NCBI GenBank assembly: GCA_963810615.1
Contig: CAWEOA010000001.1
Span: 248,001-312,000 of the forward strand
Direction of reading: 5' to 3'
Origin: JARRQJ01 sp963810615
GTDB taxonomy: Bacteria > Pseudomonadota > Gammaproteobacteria > DRLM01
Length of the DNA stretch: 64,000 nucleotides
In this document: piece after piece, positions 19,530 to 28,046 of the stretch
Numbering within the stretch: the first letter of the stretch is position 1
Layout of the letters: each line of letters starts with the position of its first letter
Notes under the pieces: model-generated
Seen by the model: only the letters and a program-made list of their open reading frames with translations
Database searches by the model: none
Told to the model about the DNA's origin: nothing
Program-made: the position numbers and the translations under genes

Positions 19530-19962
19530 GAACGTTTTGCTGCGCAAATCTCCGTTCCGATTGCTTTTACGCTTTAAGCCTTCGGATTTGAATCGTACGA
19601 ACTGAACGGCGGTTATCTGATCGACACGGCCATCACTTCTTGGTGTCGATCAATTGGCATGGCAGTCATTATGCCGCCCGGGGCCGATGGGGGAGTGGCA
19701 ATGTTCTAGGCCTTCGCGCCACTATCCTAATGTGCGGTACCGTACAGACCATTCAGAGTATTGAGGTTAGCCTGCGATATCAGTTTCAAAGAAAAGTATG
19801 GATGCCGGTACGCTCCGCGTTTTTTGGGACGGCATCAACACGATGAGTCATGGCGCTTGGAAAATTCCATTGCGGTAATATCGGGTGTGTCCGGTCGGAA
19901 TAACCATTGGCTTAGCATATGGCCCGAATTGTTGTCGACATATTGCGAAGAGGGATAGAAAA
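19530..19962. other. intergenic stretch with an inverted repeat
   Basis: No supported gene was seen. It holds a perfect 10-bp inverted repeat at 19618-19652 just after the methyltransferase gene, and the leader of the small lmo0937-type gene. Confidence 0.5.
19618..19652. repeat. 10-bp inverted repeat, possible hairpin
   Basis: TGATCGACAC and GTGTCGATCA form a perfect stem around a 15-base loop, 89 bases past the methyltransferase stop. There is no T-run, so it may be a factor-dependent terminator or an RNA-stabilising hairpin. Confidence 0.45.
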
Positions 19963-20112
19963 ATGCTAGAGACCATCGCGATTGTTTTGCTTATTTTATG
20001 GGCGCTGGGATTGGTCACCTCTTACACCTTGGGAGGATTCATTCATGTTCTTTTGGTTATCGCCATCGTAGTGATCCTGATTCGTCTCATTCAAGGCCGT
20101 CGAATTCTGTAG
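19963..20112 (+). CDS. lmo0937-type small membrane protein
   Basis: The protein is 49 residues: MLETIAIVLLILWALGLVTS, then YTLGGFIHVLLVIAIVVILIR, then QGRRIL. It is two membrane helices with a conserved TSYTLGGFIH turn, the hallmark of the lmo0937 family. Members are widespread and often stress-induced, but their job is unknown. The ATG at 19963 was chosen because an AGAGGGA ribosome site precedes it and the family starts here; an upstream in-frame extension of 26 residues has no family support. Confidence 0.75.
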   Translation: MLETIAIVLLILWALGLVTSYTLGGFIHVLLVIAIVVILIRLIQGRRIL

Positions 20113-20247
20113 TTGCTTTGGAAATAGCTACGCATCGTTGCAAGTGCAGATGATTCTGGGGTCGGTGGTTCTGACAGTTTCAATCCCATATTGTCGGCTA
20201 CTCTAACGCGATATGAATCTTGTGGATTATCAATAGGAGGAGACGAG

Positions 20248-20469
20248 ATGGGCGCAACTAGGATATTGGCAATCGTGTTAATCGTGGGTGGCGTGCTTGG
20301 ATTGATTTATGGGGGCTTCACTTATACTAAAGATACCCATAGGGCCGAACTTGGCGCGCTTGAGTTGGCGGTAAACGAAAAGCAAGCGGTAAATGTGCCG
20401 GTTTGGGCCGGGGTCGGGGCTATAGTGATCGGCGGCGTGCTATTGATTTTCCGTGGCAAGAGAAGCTGA
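20248..20469 (+). CDS. small two-span membrane protein (DUF3185-like)
   Basis: The protein has 73 residues and two hydrophobic helices: ILAIVLIVGGVLGLIYGGF, and VPVWAGVGAIVIGGVLLIF near the C-terminus. The loop between them contains TKDTHRAELGALELAVNEK. An excellent AGGAGGAGA ribosome site fixes the ATG at 20248. The layout resembles DUF3185-type proteins, a family of unknown function. It follows the lmo0937-type gene by 135 bases on the same strand, so the two may be co-expressed. Confidence 0.7.
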   Translation: MGATRILAIVLIVGGVLGLIYGGFTYTKDTHRAELGALELAVNEKQAVNVPVWAGVGAIVIGGVLLIFRGKRS

Positions 20470-20624
20470 TGTTTGCGCCTGCAAGAATTTTGGAATTGAT
20501 TATCAAGCATTGAGCCGGGAATCCCCGGTGATAGCGCTTATGCCGTGTAGTAACTCATAATATAATGATCCTGGAATACCTTTAACACGCCACGCTCGAA
20601 GATTGAAAAGAGCGAGCGCGGATT

Positions 20625-21716
20625 TTATATATGTTGGGAGGTGGGCTGGGCGGCTATGTGCAGAGTCTGGGTAGGGAAGGCGATCTCGGCGCCGTGCCGG
20701 GCGATGATGTCCGCCACCTTGAGCAGCACGTCCTGCTTGACCTCGTGATAGCGCACCCAGTTCTTGGTCTTGGTGAAGGTGTAGATGAGCATGTCCAGGG
20801 ATGAAGGGCCGAAGGTATTGAAGTTGACGATGAGGGTTTGGGTCGAGTCGATCTCCGGGTGGCTTTTCAGCATGGTCTGTACGTCCGCGACTATGGGTTC
20901 CATCTGCGCCAAGTCGTCGTAGCGGATACCGATGGTCTCCTTGATGCGGCGATTGGTCATGCGGGTGGGGTTTTCCACCACGATATTGGTGAACAAGGCA
21001 TTCGGTACATAGATCGGATTCTTGTTGAAGGCCCGCACCCGGGTGTGACGCCAGCCGATGTATTCCACAGTGCCCTCGATATCCTTGTCCGGCGAGCGGA
21101 TCCATTCCCCTACCACGAAAGGCCGATCCATATAGATGGTCAGGCCGCCGAAGAAGTTGGCCAGGATGTCCTTGGCGGCGAAACCTATGGCGATACCGCC
21201 GATACCGCCGAAGGTGAGCAGGCCGGTGATGCTGAAGCCCAGTGTCTGCAGGATCACCAGTGAGGCGACGATGATGATGGAGAAGCGCCCCAGCTTGGAC
21301 AGGGCATCCACGGTGGTGTGGTCCACGATTTCTCCGGTTTCTACCCGAGTAGCCACCATGTTGCGGGTCACATTGTGGATGAGTCGCAGCAGGAACCAGG
21401 CCAGAGAGAAGATGACCACCACATTGCGGGTGGGAACCACGAAATCAAAAATGGGGGCGCCGGTGTTTTTGTGGGCGATCTCGGCAGCGAAGGCCACGCC
21501 CACCACCCAAAGCATCAACGTGAGGGGTTTGCGCAGGGCGCGGATCAAGGCATCGTCCCATACGGTGGAGGTGGTATCGGCGATCCTCTCGATGCGTCGA
21601 AGCACGTAATAGAGGACAATGTTGATGGCGACGATGGCCACAATCACCGTGAAGACCTGGGGCAACCAGGGTTCGGCCAGAAAGTCGAGACCGAAGTGTT
21701 CAGCCAATGAGCTCAT
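20625..21716 (-). CDS. MscS-family mechanosensitive channel
   Basis: This 363-residue inner-membrane channel opens on membrane tension and releases solutes after osmotic downshock. About four to five membrane segments occupy residues 15-190. The pore helix is LLTFGGIGGIAIGFAAKDIL (about 165-185), immediately followed by ANFFGGLTIYMDRPF, the MscS hallmark that leads into the beta domain. The rest forms the cytoplasmic vestibule. A TTG two codons earlier is open, but the ATG at 21716 is preferred. The length fits MscS/YnaI-like small channels with extra N-terminal helices. It is convergent with the small membrane-protein genes. Confidence 0.93.
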   Translation of the reverse strand: MSSLAEHFGLDFLAEPWLPQVFTVIVAIVAINIVLYYVLRRIERIADTTSTVWDDALIRALRKPLTLMLWVVGVAFAAEIAHKNTGAPIFDFVVPTRNVVVIFSLAWFLLRLIHNVTRNMVATRVETGEIVDHTTVDALSKLGRFSIIIVASLVILQTLGFSITGLLTFGGIGGIAIGFAAKDILANFFGGLTIYMDRPFVVGEWIRSPDKDIEGTVEYIGWRHTRVRAFNKNPIYVPNALFTNIVVENPTRMTNRRIKETIGIRYDDLAQMEPIVADVQTMLKSHPEIDSTQTLIVNFNTFGPSSLDMLIYTFTKTKNWVRYHEVKQDVLLKVADIIARHGAEIAFPTQTLHIAAQPTSQHI

Positions 21717-22166
21717 AAGCAAAGAAAAATAATTACCGGTGGATGGATAGCCGCTATTATGACTTAATTCGTCTTAATGGTGGAGTCTTGCATTGGTTCA
21801 GGATCGTGTTGCCGGATCCCCACGTATCATCCGCGCCCTCCGGGTCCACAGGCCTTACACTTGATCCAGGTGATCAGCGAACAGCACAAACCACAAATTA
21901 GTCCTGGTGGGCTAGGCTTTACTTGTGACAGCGCCATAAAGGGGGGGGCTAGCATGACGGCCCGAAGGCTATGGGATTGCCGGAATATGAGCATCGGCAT
22001 TTTTCGCTGCCGAAGTCGACTTAGACCTCCCGTCGGGTTTCACGAAAATGCCGACGCTCATGTTTGGTATTGTATCTAATGATGCTGGAAGGGTATGTCA
22101 AGCGAGCAAGACCAAGATCAATGTCGCGAACGGCGATATCAACCTAGCGAGAGGGTACGCCAGCAA
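21717..22166. other. intergenic stretch with a long palindrome
   Basis: No gene was recognised. A 75-base palindromic element lies at 21987-22061, between the MscS gene (which starts at 21716) and the end of a small hypothetical gene. Confidence 0.5.
21987..22061. repeat. long imperfect palindrome
   Basis: The left arm ATGAGCATCGGCATTTTTCG (21987-22006) pairs with the right arm CGAAAATGCCGACGCTCAT (22043-22061). There is one mismatch and one extra T, around a 36-base loop. No T-run follows. Such arms suggest a structured RNA, a REP/MITE-like element or a recombination site. Confidence 0.7.
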
Positions 22167-22409
22167 TTAGGCGGCGATCAAAAGTTTGCATATCTGCGGT
22201 TGCCGGGATACATGCCCATAAGAAATGTCGTACAAATTCTCTACGCCCCGTCGAGTGCATTCGGCATAGACCAGATCTAGCATTTCATGGGATTCAGCAG
22301 TCGGATTACTGGCTTCCGCCAGCGAAAAGCAAACATACTTGTGAATATAACGTATTAGCTCACTGTCGCTGGCCGATTCGAGAGTTTCACGAAATTGTTC
22401 CAGGTTCAT
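22167..22409 (-). CDS. hypothetical 80-residue protein
   Basis: It begins MNLEQFRETLESASDSELIR and reads as a small, acidic, mostly helical protein. An AAGGAG ribosome site is nine bases before the ATG, which supports translation. Residues 40-60 (SHEMLDLVYAECTRRG) look like natural helix. It has no membrane segment and no recognised family. It stands alone, with long non-coding stretches on both sides. Confidence 0.6.
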   Translation of the reverse strand: MNLEQFRETLESASDSELIRYIHKYVCFSLAEASNPTAESHEMLDLVYAECTRRGVENLYDISYGHVSRQPQICKLLIAA

Positions 22410-23394
22410 GTTGGGAAGCTCCTTGGTCTTGTTGCTGCCTACTCACAAAGTTTAGATCGCATCCATTGCCATTAGGTTCTGTTCGAAAAAATTAAATTTT
22501 ATTTTTCGAGCATGCCTGCGTTGTGTCAGTCATTCATGATCCTGTGGTCGCACGATATGCCACTTACGTAAAAGACTGGGCTGGGTTCTCATAATGACAT
22601 GCTGTATTTATTGAGAAATATCACTCCGCCATGCTCATCGTATGTGGAGTCATCGCCTTACCCTGGCGTTGCTTGTATTCGTTATAACAATACCGCCTCT
22701 CACCATTCGGGAATAAAGTCATTCTGTGGATAAACAAACCCTTGACGAAGCGGTAATCATCCATGAGTCGATAATTTGCCATGACAGATATGACAATATA
22801 TATGCATGTGACGCCTCTATTACTAGTACGCCATAAACTAATTGCATTATGTCCGTAGTCTTTATGATTAAGGCGTCGGGCTTGCCTGTGCATAACACTG
22901 GGCGAGAAACATAATGCCCTTTACGCTAAGATGCGGGCGCGCAGGTGACTATCACAGGGGTAGCCCTTCTTTGTAAGATTTCGCCAAGGTTTGTTACATC
23001 GATAATAATCAACGTATATCATTAGGATATACAGTAGCTGCTGCTTGCAATCTGCCTTCAGTCGATCAACAGGGTGAAGCGTCGGCTGGACGGTAATGTA
23101 CAGTCCTATTCGGCTGACGATGCGTCGCTCGGCGACAGTGCGGAGCCGGCGGGTATCGGGGGTAATGCCAGGAAAAGCCGATTAGACGGTCAAGTAAGAT
23201 GGGTAAAGGTTACAATATCAAAAGGGGCGACAGTGCTCCCCTGAGGGCGCCGCCAGACAAGCTTTGGGCCTCGCGGGGGGCGCAGCTTTGGCGACGTTTA
23301 CAAGAAACCGCCTGCATCCATGAGCCCCACAAGCCCGGATATCCGGTCGCGCCCCCGGTGCACGTCCCGCGGCGTGGCGGTCGCGTATGCAATG
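22410..23394. other. long intergenic stretch, no supported gene
   Basis: A minus-strand frame at 22621-22893 is open but has no ribosome site or recognisable features. A short AT-rich hairpin (TCGAAAAA/TTTTTCGA) lies at 22483-22509, upstream of the small hypothetical gene. The rest shows nothing recognisable. Confidence 0.45.
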
Positions 23395-25974
23395 TCATTC
23401 ACGCTTCGCATCCTCGCGGAGCACCGACTCCAAGTCCTTCGTGGCGGTGATGTCGACAAAAGTCAACACGACTCCGTCGATCACATCGTCCAGCCTGCGG
23501 TAGGGTATGATGCGCACCGAGTACCACCGGCCGTCTTTGGAAGGGATCTCTTTCTCGCAAAGCGCGAGGGAGCGCAGGGTCTCGAGCGCATCTTCATGCA
23601 GCATCGGATATTGCAAGTTGCTGGTCAGGTCACTCAGCGGCCGGCCGATGTCGCTTTCCCGGATATTAATGATCCGCGACGCCCGATCGGTATAGCGTCG
23701 GACATTCATGTTGCGGTCCAGGAACAGAATGGCGATGTCGATGCTGTTGAGCAGATTCTGCATGTCGCTCTGGGCGAGCGCGAGATCGTCGAGTTTAGTC
23801 TGCAATTCGGTATTAATGGTTTGCAGTTCCTCGTTCATCGATTGCATTTCTTCCTTTGAAGTCGTCAACTCCTCGTTGGTGGACTGCAGTTCTTCGTTGG
23901 TGGACTGCAGTTCTTCGTTGGACGACTGCAATTCTTCTTTCGACGCGCGCGATTCCTCACGCAACAGTTGAATTTCATCAAGCATTTTTTGCAGCTCGGC
24001 GGCATGAGATGCTTCCACCTCTGTTTGCGCCTTGCGCCGTCGGCGGCTGACCGGAGTTGGCGCGATATCGCGGAACACAATCATCGTCATGTCTTCCAGC
24101 GCGGCGGGTTCGTGGAGCGCCTGCACCGTGACATCGACAATCTGCGTGCCGCCCGGCACCTCCACATGCAGGCCGCGCAATTGCAGCGGCTCGCGCCGTG
24201 CGGCGACTTGTCTCAGGGCGTCGGCGATGGGCGCCCGCAGACCGTCACGCACCATGGCGTGGAAGTTCCAGTTGGCCTTGCCGGCTGCCGGCTCCAGATA
24301 TTTTCCGGTATGCCCGCTGATATAGACGATATCGGCGCTGCTGTTGAGCACGACGGCGGCAGGCGCATATACCTGCAACAGTACCCGGTCCGCTGCGCTC
24401 TGCAGATGGTCTGTTGATGGGGTAGGCATGGTGGGAGGCGGCATAGGGGTCTCCTTGATTATTCTGGACAGTGGTGGAAACGACTTCACCAGGAAGTCGG
24501 GACCGCCGATGGAGCCGTTGTTCTGGCGAAAATAGAGCCGCAGCTTAGGTTCGATGGCGGTGAATAGCTGATTGGACTTTCCCACCGTCTCCGAACTGCC
24601 CAGCAGCAGCACGCCTCCGGGGCGCAGGCTGTAGTGGAACAGGGGCAGCAGTTTGCGCTGCAGTGCAGCGTCGAAGTATATCAGTAGGTTGCGGCAGGTA
24701 ATGAAGTCGAGCTTGGTGAACGGGGGATCGAGTATCACATCGTGTTGTGCAAAGATCACCATGTCGCGGATGCTCTTATTGATCTGGTAGTGCGTTCCCT
24801 GGGCGCTGAAAAACCGTGCCAGTCTTTGCGGAGACACGCTGTCGGCGATAGTTGTGGGGTACTGGCCGCGGCGGGCTGCGGCGATGGCGTCCGGACTCAG
24901 GTCCGAGGCGAAGATCTGCAAGCAGAAGTCATGGGGTCGCGGCAGCCGTTGCGCCGCCTCGGTAAATACCATGGCCAGTGAATAGGCCTCCTCGCCGGTT
25001 GAGCAGCCGACGACCCACGCGCGCAGCTTATGCTCAGTCACCCGCCGCGTCAGCAGTTCCGGCAGCGCGACGTCCGCCAGATACTCCCAGACCGCGGCAT
25101 CGCGAAAGAAGCTGGTCACGCCGATCAGCAATTCCTTGAACAGCAGATCGATCTCCTGGGAGTTGTCTTCCAGGAAATCCGCATAAAGCTCCAGCGTGGC
25201 GATATCGTGGATTGCCATGCGCCGCTCGATTCGGCGATGCAGGGTGCCGGTTTTATAGAGCGAGAAGTCGTGCCGGGATCGCTCGTGCAGAAACCAAAGG
25301 ATGCGTTGCAGGGGCGGTGACGCTATCTGCGTTTTCACCTCGTCCTTCGACGCGATGGCCGGGTCGGATACCTGGGCGACGTAGGTCAGGATGCGGGCCG
25401 GCAACTCGGAAGGCGGCGCTACGATATCGGCACAACCCGCGGCGATGGCGCTTTTGGGCATCGGGTCGAACTGTGCCGTGTCGGGCTGTTGCACCACCGT
25501 CAATCCACCCACCGCCTTGATGGCCTGTAGGCCCAGTGTGCCGTCCGATCCCATGCCGGAAAGCACCACAGCGATGGCGCGTTCTCCCTGGGCGCTGGCC
25601 AGGGACGAAAACAGGATATTGATCGGCAGCCGCATGCCGCGTGGTTCGATAGGTGTGTCCAGGTGCAGTGTGCCGTCGATAACGCTGAGCTCAGTATTAG
25701 GCGGGATCACATACACGGAGTCGGGCTCGATGCGCATTTTACTTTTTGCCTCACGCACAGGCATGGCAGTTTTCCGCTGCAGCAGCTCCGGTAGCAGGGC
25801 TTTTTGCGTGGGGTCGAGATGCTGCACGACGACATAGGCCAGGCCACTTTTCGGCGGGACTTGGCCAAGGAACTGCTCCAGCGCTTCCAGGCCGCCGGCC
25901 GAGGCACCGATGCCTACAATGCGTGTTGCAAGCGAGTGTTGGTGAGTTGGGTTAGCGCTTATTGAAGAGACCAT
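23395..25974 (-). CDS. CheB-CheR-coiled-coil-PAS signalling protein
   Basis: This 859-residue fusion has a CheB-type methylesterase domain with the catalytic triad Ser25 (GIGASAGG), His52 (VVQHLDPTQ) and Asp144 (GMGSDGT). A CheR-type methyltransferase domain follows (about 215-480), with the SAM site WVVGCSTGEEAYS and the HDVILDPPF/FITCRNLLIYF segments. A first PAS-like region is around 530-630. A coiled coil (about 660-735) is built of repeated SNEELQSTNEELQ heptads. A final PAS domain ends near residue 855. Family members often continue into a histidine kinase, but this one stops after PAS. No chemotaxis genes flank it, so a non-flagellar sensory role is likely. Confidence 0.92.
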   Translation of the reverse strand: MVSSISANPTHQHSLATRIVGIGASAGGLEALEQFLGQVPPKSGLAYVVVQHLDPTQKALLPELLQRKTAMPVREAKSKMRIEPDSVYVIPPNTELSVIDGTLHLDTPIEPRGMRLPINILFSSLASAQGERAIAVVLSGMGSDGTLGLQAIKAVGGLTVVQQPDTAQFDPMPKSAIAAGCADIVAPPSELPARILTYVAQVSDPAIASKDEVKTQIASPPLQRILWFLHERSRHDFSLYKTGTLHRRIERRMAIHDIATLELYADFLEDNSQEIDLLFKELLIGVTSFFRDAAVWEYLADVALPELLTRRVTEHKLRAWVVGCSTGEEAYSLAMVFTEAAQRLPRPHDFCLQIFASDLSPDAIAAARRGQYPTTIADSVSPQRLARFFSAQGTHYQINKSIRDMVIFAQHDVILDPPFTKLDFITCRNLLIYFDAALQRKLLPLFHYSLRPGGVLLLGSSETVGKSNQLFTAIEPKLRLYFRQNNGSIGGPDFLVKSFPPLSRIIKETPMPPPTMPTPSTDHLQSAADRVLLQVYAPAAVVLNSSADIVYISGHTGKYLEPAAGKANWNFHAMVRDGLRAPIADALRQVAARREPLQLRGLHVEVPGGTQIVDVTVQALHEPAALEDMTMIVFRDIAPTPVSRRRRKAQTEVEASHAAELQKMLDEIQLLREESRASKEELQSSNEELQSTNEELQSTNEELTTSKEEMQSMNEELQTINTELQTKLDDLALAQSDMQNLLNSIDIAILFLDRNMNVRRYTDRASRIINIRESDIGRPLSDLTSNLQYPMLHEDALETLRSLALCEKEIPSKDGRWYSVRIIPYRRLDDVIDGVVLTFVDITATKDLESVLREDAKRE
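23869..23940 (-). repeat. 21-base tandem repeat inside the coiled-coil coding region
   Basis: About three copies of a 21-base unit (core GGTGGACTGCAGTTCTTCG) encode the S-T-NEELQ heptads of the CheB-CheR protein. Two copies are nearly identical and the third has diverged. Heptad number could change by slippage. Confidence 0.7.
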
Positions 25975-26165
25975 ACGGCGTTATGCCCCGACTAGGGATG
26001 GCGGGCATATCATCGGTCTCGGCATACGATTGATTGCGGCCCGCCCCCGTTCGCCGGTGGGTCGGCCTTGCGCGTCAACGCCACACGGCATCCGCAGTGA
26101 TTCGCTCTCCGCGCCGCATTGTGGTCGGACCTGCATAACTGCTGCGGGGAGTACAGGCGCCCGGA

Positions 26166-26774
26166 TCAGTCGGTCTGCGACCGGTCGCATTCACAAAAGA
26201 CCATCAGAAAGGATTTGTCGCCGGGAGTGACGCCGGCCACGACGCGGAAGCGGCGCAAGACGTTCCCGTTGCCTCCGGTCTGCACCTCACAGCCGTCCCT
26301 GGAGCCGCTATCGCGCAGCCGCTGCAGCATCTCAAGAAATACCGGCTGGCTGTTGGGCGCCAGGAAGCTGTCGATACGATTACCGTACAATTCGTCGTGC
26401 CCTACTCCCAATAGAGTGGCACCGATGAGATTCGCTTCGAAGATCTCGCCCTGATGGCCAACGCGGAAGTATCCCGCAGGCACGAATTCATAGAGTCCCT
26501 TGTACCGAGCCAGCTCTTCGGCGAGCTCGCGCTGAGTGGTTTCCATTTGCTCATACTGCAGATCCAGTTCAACCTGGTGTACCTGCAATTCATGCAGCAA
26601 CTTGAGCGCATCGCTGGCGCTTGTGGGATCGCTTGATAAATTATAGAGCAAGGTCAGAGCACTCACGCCGGTCGGCCAGCCCTTTGTCTGCGGAGCGGTG
26701 CCTGCTTTGAGCCGGGCTTCAGCGGCGATGCGTAACTGCGAAAATTGATTGGATTCAGTGGTGGGTTTGTCCAT
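26166..26774 (-). CDS. PAS-domain protein
   Basis: This 202-residue protein starts MDKPTTESNQFSQL at an ATG with a GGAGA ribosome site. The frame stays open far upstream, but that part has no natural protein character. A helical segment LLHELQVHQVELDLQYEQME (about 73-92) is the linker commonly found before PAS domains in sensor kinases. The PAS fold follows from YEFVPAGYFRV to the end. There is no kinase, GGDEF or other output domain, so it may act through a partner, perhaps the CheB-CheR-PAS protein encoded 191 bases downstream on the same strand. Confidence 0.85.
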   Translation of the reverse strand: MDKPTTESNQFSQLRIAAEARLKAGTAPQTKGWPTGVSALTLLYNLSSDPTSASDALKLLHELQVHQVELDLQYEQMETTQRELAEELARYKGLYEFVPAGYFRVGHQGEIFEANLIGATLLGVGHDELYGNRIDSFLAPNSQPVFLEMLQRLRDSGSRDGCEVQTGGNGNVLRRFRVVAGVTPGDKSFLMVFCECDRSQTD

Positions 26775-27074
26775 GATGTCTCCGATTATCTGCCTCGTTA
26801 TCATAACATAGCAAGGCAGCAAGGTTTTACATACGCATTTACCCCGCCTCATCGGTGATTGCCTAGGGAATTTCAGCCTGGCCGTGGCGGATGCCCCTTT
26901 GCCAGCCGGCGGGTAAATTCCTTTTCGATCAGAGTGTAGCGCGCATATTCGCTGTCCCAGTTGCGGCCGGTCCGCATGCAAGCCAAAGTGCGGACGCACA
27001 GGCATAAATCGTCGCCAATTTTGCGTTCTCCAAGGCGGCTTTGAAGTCCCTTGGGGTCCGGTGAAATAATAGCG
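26775..27074. other. stretch with a possible minus-strand gene remnant
   Basis: No intact gene is present. A minus-strand frame ending at 26873 has natural-looking composition (for example WDSEYARYTLIEKEFTRRLA) but no good start, so it may be the tail of a lost gene. Confidence 0.3.
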
Positions 27075-27749
27075 ATGCTGATGAACCGTAAACCTCATGG
27101 AAAAAGGGCTATTATTGTCCCCATAGTCCAATGCGGAGATGTTCAAGTGAGAACTAAAAAGCGCCCAATTGGAATACTTGACCATGAGTCCGAATCGAAG
27201 CTGCGAATCGAGAAGGGCATGACGGCCGCCAATCCTCAGTCGGCCCTTATCAATGCCGAAACTGATACCCCGCGTATCAGAGCGACGATTGCAGAATACC
27301 GCAAGTTCGCGACCGACATTCTGACTGATCTCGGATTGCCAACTGATTGGCCGAGTCTGCTCGGGCATTTTGATGATAACAAGCTTGAACCGGAATGGTA
27401 TGCCCGGAAGATGCTCTTTTTGGCGAAATCCTTAGAGGAACACCTGGTAAACCAAAACGCCGAAGGGGCCGCTTTCGCCGCGCTCCGCCTGCAAAGCGCA
27501 ATGGCGCAATTATTGGTCAGCCGAATGGAGCACGCGGCGCTGTCCGGAAATTTGCTTTTAACCACGCCAAAAAAAGAAGTACGAAATAGTCAACCCCGCA
27601 AACAGGATTGGGAGCGTCGAGCCGCCGATTTGCGGCAAAAAGGGAAGATAAGTGCGCGAGAGATAGCCAGGATAATAGCAACTGAAACCGGCGGCGAGGA
27701 ATCTGCAATTCGAGCCCATCTTGGTAAGTTGGCTAAAGGGGTAAAATAG
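27075..27749 (+). CDS. hypothetical protein, unrecognised
   Basis: The product is up to 224 residues and fully soluble. The middle (about 55-140) is helical, with PTDWPSLLGHFDDNKLEPEW and RKMLFLAKSLEEHL. The C-terminal 50 residues are basic and end in an HTH-like stretch, KISAREIARIIATETGG then SAIRAHLGKLAKG, so DNA binding is possible. The start is uncertain: ATGs at 27075 and 27081 have no ribosome site, and an ATG at 27219 has an AGAAGG placed too close. Its A/T-richer codons differ from its neighbours, and it is isolated between two unrelated units. This suggests an acquired accessory gene. No family was recognised. Confidence 0.55.
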   Translation: MLMNRKPHGKRAIIVPIVQCGDVQVRTKKRPIGILDHESESKLRIEKGMTAANPQSALINAETDTPRIRATIAEYRKFATDILTDLGLPTDWPSLLGHFDDNKLEPEWYARKMLFLAKSLEEHLVNQNAEGAAFAALRLQSAMAQLLVSRMEHAALSGNLLLTTPKKEVRNSQPRKQDWERRAADLRQKGKISAREIARIIATETGGEESAIRAHLGKLAKGVK

Positions 27750-28046
27750 TTCATTCACTTCAGTCATGCTCTACAATACGCGGCCGACTTGCGGCATTGC
27801 TTGGAGTTTAGGATGTCCGGCCCACTTATCAAAACATGGGCATCAATTGCCGGGCGGATGCCCGCGAAGTGGGTGGGATACGCTTCCTATACCCCGTAGT
27901 AGACGAATCAGTGTGTATAGTTACGCATGAGCTGCGATTTGACCTTCGATATCCAGATCCCTATTCACTCGCGGTGGCCGTCCGTGATCCATTACTTGCG
28001 GACCATTCCTTCTGTTAACGCGGCAGCACTCATATAGGACGCGGAG

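Noticed and set aside
22621..22893. 90-codon minus-strand frame
   Set aside because: There is no ribosome site, odd composition and no family; not enough support for a gene.
26775..27368. Upstream extension of the PAS-protein frame to 400 residues
   Set aside because: The added 198 residues are not protein-like, and a GGAGA ribosome site marks the ATG at 26774.
27813..27899. 28-codon frame with GGAG six bases before ATG
   Set aside because: It is too short, not hydrophobic and without a homologous copy in the window; chance is likely.
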